From the NCBI RefSeq assembly GCF_036237315.1, contig NZ_CP108356.1:1-64000 (forward strand): a stretch of DNA of 64,000 nucleotides, given 5' to 3'. Under the pieces are notes generated by a model. It was not told the origin of the DNA and searched no databases. It saw only the letters and a program-made list of their open reading frames with translations. This stretch comes from Streptomyces sp. NBC_01351. GTDB taxonomy: Bacteria > Actinomycetota > Actinomycetes > Streptomycetales > Streptomycetaceae. The translations under genes were made by a program, and so were the position numbers. Below, in pieces: positions 8,847-16,684 of the stretch (position 1 is its first letter; the number at the start of each line of letters is the position of its first letter).

Positions 8847-8909
8847 ACGCGAAACGGGACCTCAAAGGGAACCCGGAACGAGACTCCAAAGAGGACCCGA
8901 AACGGGACC
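8847..8909. repeat. 24-bp tandem repeat (about 2.6 units)
   Basis: Units start at 8847, 8871 and 8895 with consensus ACCCGAAACGGGACTCCAAAG. If read in the plus frame it encodes an eight-residue repeat of the type KRDLKGNP / ERDSKEDP / KRDP. It begins only 25 bases outside the right end of ISL3 copy 2, so it could be the broken 5' remainder of a gene that the element cut. Confidence 0.45.
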
Positions 8910-9070
8910 CCCCGTCAACCATGGCCCCGCGCCCGGATCACGGTGGCGAACTACTCACGGGCGGGGCCAAGGTGATGAGACTCCTTGAAAAACGGCCAGA
9001 CCTGCTTCTCTTCCTCACTTGTTCCAGGTTTGGAGCGTCTGGGGAAGGTGGGGAGCATGAGCGTGTTTGA

Positions 9071-9102
9071 GGGGCTGCCGACCGTCAGGTCGGCAGCGCC
9101 CC
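9071..9102. terminator. Strong hairpin left of IS21 element
   Basis: GGGGCTGCCGAC pairs with GTCGGCAGC-GCCCC around a short loop. It lacks a T tract, as is common for Streptomyces terminators. It lies just outside the IS21 left end. Confidence 0.5.
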
Positions 9103-9247
9103 TGGTGATCGGTGAGGGTTGTCCACGGACATGGCCGCGTCCTTCTGGGTGGACATCTGACTTCCCTGCGGGCGGACACCTGATCTCCCTCTGCGGTGTG
9201 ACTTTTCGTCCCTCGTGTGGCTGAGCGCCAGCTGGCATTCTGACTCC

Positions 9248-9394
9248 ATGAGCGATGACCAGCCGCCGTCTTCTGGGCTTCCTGCCGTTGAGCCCGTGCG
9301 CCCTTGCGACTTTTGCGGATGCCTGGTCGTCGAGGGGTCCATTGACGAACGCGACTGCCCCGCGTGTGGAGACGCGGAAGACGTCGACGAATGA
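9248..9394 (+). CDS. 48-residue zinc-ribbon-like ORF inside the IS21 element
   Basis: An ORF of 48 residues starting MSDDQPPSSGLPAVEPVRPC. It contains CDFCGC and, 16 residues further on, CPAC, which together have the four-cysteine spacing of a zinc ribbon, and ends in an acidic tail (GDAEDVDE). It lies between the left end and istB and is convergent with istB, ending 22 bases before the istB stop. No strong ribosome binding site is seen. It may be an accessory protein of the element or a captured gene; it is small, so a chance ORF cannot be excluded, though the cysteine pattern argues against it. Confidence 0.5.
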   Translation: MSDDQPPSSGLPAVEPVRPCDFCGCLVVEGSIDERDCPACGDAEDVDE

Positions 9395-9415
9395 CGCGAT
9401 CGCGCCTCGGCTGGG

Positions 9416-10264
9416 TCAGCTCAGTGGCTTGACGCCTCTGCCCGTGGTTGCCTGGGTGAGCCGGAGGCTGGTGCCTTCGGTCAGGACGATGTGCGCGTGG
9501 TGCAGGAGCCGGTCGACCGCGGCCGTGGCGAGCGTCTTGGGCATGATCGTGTCGAAGCCCGAGGGGTGGAGGTTCGAGGTCACGATCACCGAACGCCGTT
9601 CGTAGGCTGCGTCGATGACCCGGTAGAACGCCTCGGCGGCCGCCTGGCCGGATGGCAGCATCCCGATGTCGTCGAGGATGATCAGGTGAGCCCTGGTGAT
9701 CTTCGCGATCGCCTTGGCGACGGTGTTGTCGACGGTGGCCCGCCCGACGTGGGCCGTGAGCGATTCGAGACTGAACCAGGCGACTTGCATGCCCCGGTCG
9801 ATGGCCTTGTGGGCCAGGGCCTCGGCGAAGTGGCTCTTGCCGGTGCCCGACGGGCCGGCGATGGCGAGGTTCTCAGAACGGCCGATCCACTCCAGCGTCA
9901 TCAACGCCTGCTGGGTCGGGGCCGGGATGGAGGAGTCCTCCTCGCGCCAGGAGTCGAACGTCTTGCCGGTGGGCAGGTTGGCCTGCTTGCGGTGGCTGCG
10001 ACGGGTGGCCGCCTCACGGCCCTTGATCTCTTCTTCCAGTAGGATCCGCACGACCTCGGCCGGGTCCCAGCGTTGCGAACGGGCCGTGGCCAGCACCGAC
10101 GGGGCGGCCTTGCGGAGATAGGGGAACCGCATCCGCTTCAGCACGTTCTCCAGCTCGGCCGGGATCGGCGGTGGGGCCGGTGGGGAAGGCAGCGGGGTGG
10201 GTGCGGGAGCCAGGGCCTCGGCGGCCGGTTCGGTCGTCGGGTCCAGCAACGCGATGCCGGTCAT
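9416..10264 (-). CDS. istB: IS21 helper ATPase IstB
   Basis: A 282-residue AAA+ ATPase of the IstB/DnaC type that helps the IS21 transposase choose and capture target DNA. Walker A is AGPSGTGKSHF and Walker B is LIILDDIGM; sensor-like VTSNLHPSGFD follows. The N-terminus has a Pro-rich extension before LENVLKRMRFPYLRKA, the usual helical entry. It overlaps the end of istA by four bases (ATGA type), so it is translationally coupled to it. Confidence 0.92.
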   Translation of the reverse strand: MTGIALLDPTTEPAAEALAPAPTPLPSPPAPPPIPAELENVLKRMRFPYLRKAAPSVLATARSQRWDPAEVVRILLEEEIKGREAATRRSHRKQANLPTGKTFDSWREEDSSIPAPTQQALMTLEWIGRSENLAIAGPSGTGKSHFAEALAHKAIDRGMQVAWFSLESLTAHVGRATVDNTVAKAIAKITRAHLIILDDIGMLPSGQAAAEAFYRVIDAAYERRSVIVTSNLHPSGFDTIMPKTLATAAVDRLLHHAHIVLTEGTSLRLTQATTGRGVKPLS

Positions 10265-11853
10265 GGACGCAGATTCCTTTCGGCGGGGCCGCTGTTGGTG
10301 CGGCCGAAGTCAGCCCATGCGGAAGTGCCGGGCTGAACGGAGTGGGCCTCGTCCGCGACGACGAGGTCAGCGGGACGGACGCCGGACTTGCGGTGGGTGA
10401 CGATCGACAACAGGTCGTCCTCGGCGAACCGGCCCGCGGTCGCCGCCAGACCGAGGGAGATATCGACCTCGGCGACGCCGACCAGGGCGGCGAGCTCGAC
10501 GGCGGCGGCCATCTTCACCCGCATCCGGGTCGTTCCGGCCGCCGCGGCCTCGATCAGCCACGACTTCGCCCCTGGCCCGAGCGCCAGGAAGGCGGTCTCA
10601 GCGTCGTCGACGGGCTTCGGCCGAGGAGGCTTGGGCGAACCGTCCATCTCCTGCGGATGGTTCGGATAGTGGGCGGGGTCGATGACCGGCCGTCCGGGCA
10701 GAGCGATCTGGTGCCGGGCGACCTCCGCGAGCCCGGCGGGTCCTTGCAGCCACTCGGGCCGGCGGACGAGACGGGCCAGATCGGTCACGACCACCAGCTC
10801 GTCGCCGTCGACGCGGACCCAGGCTTCCTGCCCGACCAGACCGGCCGGGGTCGAATACCGGACCGACCCGAAGCGGACCGTCTGGTCCCGCAGCACCTGG
10901 CGGGACTCGCCGAGCGCGAGAGTGTGGGGTTCGACGGGCAGCGGATGCAGGCGGGTCCGCTCGATGTCGAGCATCGAGGCGGGGGTTCTGCCGGTCTCGC
11001 GGTGGATCCGGTTGTTCACCATCTGGCAGAAGATCGCGCACTCGCCGCGGAGTTCGGCGAAGCTGTCGTACTCCTTGCGCAGATTCGCCGTCGTCGGCAC
11101 CAGGTCCGCCTTCGCGATCCGGACCGTCGCCTCCGACCCGCCCTTCGACTCGGGGTCGAACGGGACACATGTATGGACCTGCATCCCGTAATGCCGTCCG
11201 GTCGCGACGACTTCGGGGTGACGGACCGCGACGCCGGCGACCCGGTCGATCGTCACCGTCTTCTCGTTGTCCGTCAGCGCATACGTCGGAGCCCCGCCGA
11301 TCGCCCGCAAAGTGGAATCGATGCAGGCCACCAGGGTCGGCAGGGTCCGGTCCCAGGTCGGGATCACCACCCGGAACCGCGACCAGGCCAGCCAAGCGCA
11401 GAACAGCAGCGTCACCCGCGGCTCGCCGCCGCCCGGGCCGGGAACCTTCGGCCCCCAGCCCCAGTCGAACTGCAGCCACAGCCCCGGCTCGGTGATCCAG
11501 GGCCGGTAAGTCCGCTGTTTGCCGGCCCGCCAGGCCGCCTTCGCCCGGGCCACCGCCCGCCGGGTCGTGCGCTCGTCGCCGGTGAACCCCAGCAGGACCA
11601 GGCGCTCGTGGAGCTTGTCCGCGCGGACCCTGCCCTCGGAGCGTTCGACCCATTCCTCGATCTTCGGCATGAACGGGTCGATCATCTTCGGCCGCTGGAC
11701 CGGGCCGGTGACCGGCCGACCGGTGTCCCTCATCCGTGCGTACCTCCGCACGGTCTTCGGATCGACCCCCGCCAGCACAGCCGCCGAATGCGCGCACTCG
11801 GTGGCGTCCAGGGCCTCGAAGATTTCCATGATCTCCCTGTCAGACTTCTTCAA
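10261..11853 (-). CDS. istA: IS21 transposase IstA
   Basis: A 530-residue DDE transposase. An N-terminal helix-turn-helix (ALDATECAHSAAVLAGVDPK, VRRYARMRD) binds the terminal repeats. The catalytic core shows QFDWGWGPKV (first Asp), YALTDNEKTVT (second Asp) and DPESKGGSEATVRIAK (Glu). The C-terminal half has the SH3-like region of IS21 transposases (RFGSVRYSTPAGLVGQ). Length is typical. It is upstream of, and overlaps, istB. Confidence 0.92.
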   Translation of the reverse strand: MKKSDREIMEIFEALDATECAHSAAVLAGVDPKTVRRYARMRDTGRPVTGPVQRPKMIDPFMPKIEEWVERSEGRVRADKLHERLVLLGFTGDERTTRRAVARAKAAWRAGKQRTYRPWITEPGLWLQFDWGWGPKVPGPGGGEPRVTLLFCAWLAWSRFRVVIPTWDRTLPTLVACIDSTLRAIGGAPTYALTDNEKTVTIDRVAGVAVRHPEVVATGRHYGMQVHTCVPFDPESKGGSEATVRIAKADLVPTTANLRKEYDSFAELRGECAIFCQMVNNRIHRETGRTPASMLDIERTRLHPLPVEPHTLALGESRQVLRDQTVRFGSVRYSTPAGLVGQEAWVRVDGDELVVVTDLARLVRRPEWLQGPAGLAEVARHQIALPGRPVIDPAHYPNHPQEMDGSPKPPRPKPVDDAETAFLALGPGAKSWLIEAAAAGTTRMRVKMAAAVELAALVGVAEVDISLGLAATAGRFAEDDLLSIVTHRKSGVRPADLVVADEAHSVQPGTSAWADFGRTNSGPAERNLRP

Positions 11854-12289
11854 CGTCCCTCCGGTGGATTGGTCTCAATGCCAGGCAGCACTGAGCCAAC
11901 CGCCGGGGGGATCGTCTGTTCGGAACCGACACGAATGGGTCCACGGAGAGGGAGATCAGCTGTCCGCAGAGAGGGAGCTGTCCTGTCCGCCTACAAGGAT
12001 CTTGCGCTGTCCGCTCTCAAGGGTCCGGGGATATCGGGCGTGGTGGACCGGAACAGCTTGTGCCAGAGACGATCGCGCCGTGGCACCTGACTTGCAGCTC
12101 AGTCCGTGCGTCGCGGCTTCGTCCCCTTCTTGTGGCGGGCGGGGCGGCTGTATGCCTCGCCAGTGGCGAGTACTCGGCCTACGTCGTGACGGGTAGCCGG
12201 GTGGCGGTTCTTGGAGCCAGGTGGTCGTCCGGGACCGGGGCGAGTCGGTTTCGGTGCACCGGCTGGGGGCCCGTCCTCGCGCGCAGGTT

Positions 12290-12730
12290 CCTGAACCCCC
12301 GCCACACTCGGTCCGCGGTCAGCTTGTTCGGTGGGGCTGGCTTCTCCGCCTGCCGGGTCATCCAGCGGCTCCGGCCGTTGCCGACGATGAAGCCGGCGCC
12401 GCGGACCGTCGCGGATGTCGAGCGGTTGTGGATCGTGGACGGAACACTGGTCCAGGTCTGTGACCGCACCGTCGGTGCCTCGAGGCGTAACTACCGCCTC
12501 GGTAAACGTGCAGGTCGCCATCGACGCCGACACCCCGCTGGTCGTTGCCTCGGCCCGGCCGGCGCCCGAGAACAATGCCGACGCCCACGTCTGGCGGGAG
12601 TCTGACCTGCCAGCCTCGGCGGCCAGGACGACGCTGGTCGCGGACGGTGCCAACCTGGGCACCACTTTGATCGTCCCGCAGTAGAAGGGCCGGACGGTCC
12701 CTCAGTTCACCCTTGAAACTTTCCCACAAG
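12290..12730 (+). pseudogene. IS5-type transposase remnant
   Basis: Fragments of an IS5-family transposase are readable in two plus frames: VERLWIVDGTLVQV and RRNYR around 12415-12500, then VQVAIDADTPLVVASARPAP, WRESDLP and LVADGANLGT up to 12684. In intact relatives these join as one block that contains the first and second catalytic Asp. A frameshift near 12500, a stop after IVPQ and loss of the Glu region leave it dead. It lies between the IS21 element and the lipoprotein gene. Confidence 0.6.
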
Positions 12731-13642
12731 GATCTTGACTTCGGCGACTTGTGCATCGAGGGCAGCCTTTATCTCCGTGAGCTCCTTTGAGTGCTCGGCG
12801 ATGGCGGCCTGCTGGTATGACGACTCCGCCGCGAACCACACACCGACCAGGTTCGTCTCCTGCTTGCACGCGACATCTGCCTTGGCCTGAGCGATCTCCG
12901 CGCCGCTCGGCTCGGCAGCGCTCACGGACGGCGCGGAGGCTGCGTGCAGAGGGTCGGTCAGCTCGTAGCCTCTGAGCTTCATACAGTTCGACCACTTCTG
13001 GAAGATGGCGGTCACGCGGCCATCCGCCACTGAGTCGGTGAAGCTCTTGGCCTTGATTTCGTTGACCAGGCCGGCTGCCTGCCATCGTCGCGCCGTCATG
13101 ACCCGCTCAAGTTCGGTGAGGCAGCCGTTCTTGGGTACCGGTTGACCCTTGTACATGGTCGCCGGAGCCTGGGTGGTGGGGTCGGTACCGGTCAAAACGA
13201 TCAGGGTCTCCGGGGACATGTCGCCGAGTCGCTGAGGCTCGCCAGTGGGCGCTGTGGTCCCGGTCTGGCGCCGAAGGTGGTATCCCCATTGCGAAACGGT
13301 GTCCAGGTCGGTGACGCCATAGCGGCGGTAGAGCACGGAGTAGGCGGACGTGATCACGCTGCTGTCCGTGGCCGGCTTGGCCGGGACCGGGTAGTCGAGT
13401 CCGAAGCGCACCATGCAGGACCGGATGGCGGCCCTGTTCACCCAGTCCAGCTGTGCTGACTGCATGGGCGTAGGCATGTAGGTCTCGATGGGCAGATGCA
13501 GGCTCTCCAGCGGTGCCGCAGGCGATGCGGACATGACTATGGGCGGCTTCTGCGCTGATGTGGAGGGTGACGTGCAGCCGCTTGCCATGGACAGTGCGCA
13601 TACGCCGACTGCAGCCATGCGGTGAAACCTTGTGGGGAACAT
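12707..13642 (-). CDS. Secreted lipoprotein, unknown function
   Basis: A 311-residue predicted lipoprotein. The start at 13642 has GAGGA upstream and leads into MFPTRFHRMAAVGVCALSMA with a lipobox (SMASGC) at about residue 23, so the mature protein would be lipidated on the outer face of the membrane. The body is helical, with VNRAAIRSCMVRFGLDYPVP, FQKWSNCMKLRGYEL and a coiled-coil-like tail (KELTEIKAALDAQVAEVKIL). Four or more scattered cysteines may pair. It lies 78 bases downstream of the secreted I36-like gene on the same strand, which suggests one transcript. The motif set is common in Streptomyces proteins of unknown role. Confidence 0.75.
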   Translation of the reverse strand: MFPTRFHRMAAVGVCALSMASGCTSPSTSAQKPPIVMSASPAAPLESLHLPIETYMPTPMQSAQLDWVNRAAIRSCMVRFGLDYPVPAKPATDSSVITSAYSVLYRRYGVTDLDTVSQWGYHLRRQTGTTAPTGEPQRLGDMSPETLIVLTGTDPTTQAPATMYKGQPVPKNGCLTELERVMTARRWQAAGLVNEIKAKSFTDSVADGRVTAIFQKWSNCMKLRGYELTDPLHAASAPSVSAAEPSGAEIAQAKADVACKQETNLVGVWFAAESSYQQAAIAEHSKELTEIKAALDAQVAEVKILVGKFQG

Positions 13643-13720
13643 GGAAATCCTCAAAGCGGCCAAGGTGGTCATCGGGGCCGTCCACCGCCTCGTGTCGGCG
13701 GACGGCCCCGATGTCACGGA

Positions 13721-14251
13721 CTATCGGAGAGCGTCAACGCCGACGCCGGGGCAGTTCACCGGGTCGTAATAACCGATCGAGGCCTCGTTGTTGCGGAGGT
13801 TGGAGGTGAGGTTGCCGCCTCGGTACGCAGGGACCCAGTTGACGTCGCCGACGTAGTTGGGATAGACCCAGATTCCCAGTCGGCACGCCGTCGAGTTCTC
13901 CGCGGACGCCGCGTTGTTGCGCACCTGCTGCCCCGCACCGGCCGACCCGTACCCGTCATCCGAGAAGGTCCCATCGATCGCCGCGTCGTAGCTGAAAGAG
14001 GTCCACCACATCGCACCCTCTGCACCCGGGGAGTAGTAGAGGCAGACGTCCTTGCGTTGGATGTTCACGCTACAGCGGACGGGTGCCGAGGCGGTGTTCC
14101 AGCCGCTGACGGTCGACTCAGAGGCGCTGGCCTGACCTGCCCCGGCAATGAGGCCCGAGGCAGCTACAACGACCGACGCAGCGGCGATGGCGAGGTTGCG
14201 GATGGCCGATCCGACGATGAAGCCGGACTTGGCAACGGTGTTCCCTATCAA
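13721..14251 (-). CDS. Secreted peptidase-inhibitor I36-like protein
   Basis: A 176-residue exported protein with a long signal peptide (hydrophobic IAAASVVVAASGLIAG, cleavage near ASA-SES). The mature part begins with a cysteine-bearing strand, and the CLYYSPGAEGAMWWTSFSYD segment is typical of beta/gamma-crystallin-like I36 inhibitors, followed by VRNNAASAEN and NLRNNEASIGYY. The start is TTG at 14251, chosen for the AGGAAG five bases upstream. It is first in a likely two-gene operon with the lipoprotein. The target protease, if any, is unknown. Confidence 0.65.
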   Translation of the reverse strand: MIGNTVAKSGFIVGSAIRNLAIAAASVVVAASGLIAGAGQASASESTVSGWNTASAPVRCSVNIQRKDVCLYYSPGAEGAMWWTSFSYDAAIDGTFSDDGYGSAGAGQQVRNNAASAENSTACRLGIWVYPNYVGDVNWVPAYRGGNLTSNLRNNEASIGYYDPVNCPGVGVDALR

Positions 14252-14735
14252 AGTTCTTCCTAGGAATCTCGATGTTGCTGCTCGCGCATGCAGACCTCAA
14301 AAGAGTGCAGTGATGCCCGATGCTCCGTTGCCCGGGGCGGTCCCACGGTTGTTGGAGTCCTGGCGCGTCAGGTGCTCGGGGTAAGACTCTGGCAGCCTAG
14401 GGGCCCACTGGACCTCGTAGATTTACCCAGCGTGCGGACTTCCTTGATCATGCGTGCAAGTGCGGCTCCGGCAGGTGGGCTCCGCGAGGGCTGCGTTTGC
14501 GTTTATGTCCGTACCCCGTGCGGCGCCGCTGCAGGCAGCCACCTGCCCGGGAGGCGGAAGGTGCCGATGGACTATTCGGAGTCCTCCTCGCCGCGCACTT
14601 GGCTCGCCTCGGCGAGAACACCGCCTGGAAGGACGCCCTGTCCTCCGCCGCGGCCCGTTCCAGGCAACCGCCTCGGCGAGGACTTCCTGAACATCTCCAC
14701 CGCGGGACGGGCTGTGATCGCCCGGCACCGCAGGG
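14252..14735. other. Scrambled DNA, no intact gene
   Basis: Between the secreted-protein promoter and the IstA fragment, all frames are broken. A plus-frame string ARLGENTAWKDALSSAAARS (about 14603) looks like part of a real protein but has no intact context. The stretch is probably a recombination scar between several mobile elements. Confidence 0.35.
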
Positions 14736-15062
14736 CTGGCACGGATCGCAGTGCGGCCGCGCGTCGTAGCGGCGAAGAGCCCGCGTGAAGGTCGAGTACC
14801 CGCCCCGATATCCCAGTTCGACGACCTCGTCGAACAGTGCGCTCGCCCAAAGATGCGGATCGTCGGCCAGCCGCTGACGGCAATAGTCCAAGAACGACAC
14901 GAACCCATCCGGCGCCTGACGGCGCTGGCCGGCTTCCACCTCGCCCTTTAGATACGCGCGGATCGTCTTGCGATCACGCCTCAGATGCCGGGCGATCGCC
15001 GAGATCGTCCAGCCCTGGCGACGCAGAGCATGCGCGTCCACGTCTTCCTCCCGCGTGAGCAT
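14736..15062 (-). pseudogene. IS21-family IstA, N-terminal fragment
   Basis: The first 109 residues of another IstA: MLTREEDVDAHALRRQGWTI, then a helix-turn-helix (SAIARHLRRDRKTIRAYLKG) and FDEVVELGYRGGYSTFTRAL. After RRYDARPHCDPCQ the homology stops, so the catalytic domain is absent. It differs from the IstA at 10261. Its start lies 24 bases beyond the point where the relaxase reading frame is lost, so this fragment marks the insertion that broke the relaxase. Confidence 0.8.
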
Positions 15063-15085
15063 CCGACACGGGCCTCCGAACAGGG

Positions 15086-15622
15086 GGCTGCGACCCGACC
15101 GCCGGGCGGCCGCACCCGGTAGACGCCGTCCTTGCCGGACCGGATCACTGCGACGTGGTCCTCGATCCACTCCAGCACCCGCTCGATCGCGCGCTCGTGC
15201 GCGGCCTCGATCGCCAGCCGGGTCCCCTCATCCCCCAGGGCCCACAAGAGGTAGATCGTCGGCTGCGGCCGGAAGACGAAGTCGAAGCCGACGACCTTCA
15301 CCCGCCGCCCCAGCGCCCCGGCCCGCCGCGCCATCTTCGGGGAGTCACCCATGGCAAGCCGTTCGTCCACGAGCCGCTCCGCGTCCGGGTGTCGGCCTCC
15401 CTCACCGAAGAGGTTGCGCAGCTGCTCCTCGGTGACCTCCTCACCCGCCACCAGCCCGAGAGCGCCGAGCCCGAGGCCCATCCAGCGCCCGACCGGGACA
15501 CCAGCCTCTTCCTGAGCCTGCCTCAGCGGCGTCCGCCTACGGCGGCGCCCGTCACCGACGACAGTCTCGCGCGTGTAGTACCGGTACATCTGCCCAGCCG
15601 TAATGATCTTCGCGTCCACCAT
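15086..15622 (-). pseudogene. MobF/TrwC-type relaxase, 5' fragment
   Basis: About 179 residues from the N-terminus of a TrwC-type conjugative relaxase, starting MVDAKIITAGQMYRYYTRET (catalytic tyrosines at the YY pair). It continues through the actinobacterial insert (GEGGRHPDAERL) to VKVVGFDFVFRPQPTIYLLW and GKDGVYRVRPPGG. The three-histidine metal site and the helicase domain should follow but are missing, because homology ends at the IS21 fragment near 15086. This is good evidence for a past conjugative plasmid or ICE. No second half was found in the window. Confidence 0.82.
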
Positions 15623-15963
15623 GCAGACCACGCCACACCGCCCCGACCTGCAAGGAAAGGGCTGGCGGAGATCTAGCCCGCCAGGCGGGAAGCGGCGCCA
15701 GCCCCGGCAGCGAATGTCATCGCTCTCCGGTCCCAACTCCCGCACCCCGGTAACTCACCAATCCACGCACCACTCAGCGCCCGCCGGGCCGCACTCACCG
15801 GTGACTCACCACACCGAACGCAATCGAGCACGACCAAGCACACCGGTGACCCGAGTTCACCGCACACGCCCTTCCGAACCCCGCCCTCCAGCACCGGGGG
15901 CTTCGTGCTTCCCGGAGGAGACTTCGTGCCGACCGTCGAGACGCTCCCCCGCTTCACCGCCGG
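15623..15963. other. Upstream of relaxase fragment, no gene seen
   Basis: This stretch contains repeated ACTCACC/GGTGAC words (15750-15850), which may be plasmid regulatory or nick-region DNA upstream of the relaxase. No oriT nick consensus could be fixed by eye and no ORF has support. Confidence 0.3.
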
Positions 15964-16150
15964 CCTTCGGCACCTCACCCCGCCCAGCGCCGGCGCTTCC
16001 GCCGCGTCGTCCTGGAGTCCTTCGCGCCTGACCTCCGCACCGGCCAGCCCTTCCGGCCGGGCTTGCAATCAAGGGCGTCCGCTGTGCTCCGGGCGTCTAC
16101 GAACTCACCTGGGCGCCGGACGGGCGCGCGACGTGGTCGTACGGCCGGGA
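15964..16150 (+). repeat. Direct repeat copy 1 (gene fragment)
   Basis: About 185 bases almost identical to 17766-17952. In the better-preserved second copy the plus frame reads LTPAQRRRFRRVVLESFAPD and PDGRATWSYG. Copy 1 lacks one C in a C run (CACCCCGCC against CACCCCCGCC) and is frameshifted. It is a fragment of a Streptomyces gene of unknown function. Confidence 0.6.
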
Positions 16151-16173
16151 GCTGCGCCGCGGGCCGGGCAGCC

Positions 16174-16200
16174 GTGCCACCGGTCGTGGGCCGGTGGCAC
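16174..16200. terminator. Hairpin terminator
   Basis: Perfect 10-base stem GTGCCACCGG / CCGGTGGCAC with a 7-base loop, downstream of the reverse-strand secreted protein at 16268-16624. Confidence 0.6.
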
Positions 16201-16267
16201 AGCTGCTGCGGCGGAAGGCGCCTACGCATTCGGTACGGCGGCCTGACCGGACCGGCCGAGGGTCAGG

Positions 16268-16624
16268 TCAGTTCCAGACTTCGCCGTAAAAGAACCCACC
16301 CGTGCCCTTCAAGTAGTAGTGCTGCCCGTACAGTCCACCCGTGCACGCTTGCTGCCAGCGGAAGCCGTTGGTCGCGATGGAGCCGACCATCACCCCGGTG
16401 TCGCCGTCCCAGAGTTCGGCGCGCCCCCAAGAGGCCAGAGCGTTGTGCTTCCCGCCGAAACAGACCTGGTGGTTGCCATTGGCCGGGATGGGGGAGCTGG
16501 TGCAAAGCGTCCCGCCCGAGGTCGAGCAGGAAGCGGACGCGGCGCTCGCCGGGGCGGCACCGATCAGCCCGAGGGCGGCTACCGCGGTAGCCGTCATGAC
16601 CGCCTGAACGATTTTCTTCTTCAC
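16268..16624 (-). CDS. Small secreted cysteine-containing protein
   Basis: A 118-residue exported protein. The GTG start at 16624 follows GGAG at good spacing and opens MKKKIVQAVMTATAVAALGL, a Sec signal peptide cut after ASA (about residue 28). The mature chain has four cysteines (ASCSTSGGTLC, HQVCFGG, QACTGG) and is rich in Gly and aromatic residues, like small extracellular beta proteins. It ends upstream of a clean hairpin, so it is probably transcribed alone. Family not recognised. Confidence 0.7.
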   Translation of the reverse strand: MKKKIVQAVMTATAVAALGLIGAAPASAASASCSTSGGTLCTSSPIPANGNHQVCFGGKHNALASWGRAELWDGDTGVMVGSIATNGFRWQQACTGGLYGQHYYLKGTGGFFYGEVWN

Positions 16625-16684
16625 GGCAACTCCATGTGTTTCGGCAAGGTTGTTAGGACGTCACCGAATCTAGGCAGGAGTTGA

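Larger units (their letters stand above)
9120..12019 (-). mobile_element. IS21-family element with 5-bp target duplication
   Basis: The ends begin TG (9120) and end CA (12019). Each end carries repeated internal blocks typical of IS21: GGACACCTGATCTCCCTCTG at the left (about 9172), and its counterpart GGACAGCTGATCTCCCTCTC on the complement of the right end (about 11946-11966). Both are preceded by a second GCGGACA-containing block. The five bases AGGGT flank the element on both sides (9115-9119 and 12020-12024). istA and istB are intact and overlap, so the element may be active. Confidence 0.88.

Noticed and set aside
8847..8909. CRISPR array at the 24-bp repeat
   Set aside because: Repeats are head-to-tail with no unique spacers and only 2.6 units; no cas genes are present.
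10171..12090. A 639-codon plus-strand frame across the IS21 element
   Set aside because: It is antisense to istA, which has DDE motifs and normal length; the plus frame is a GC-driven shadow rich in Arg, Gly and Pro.
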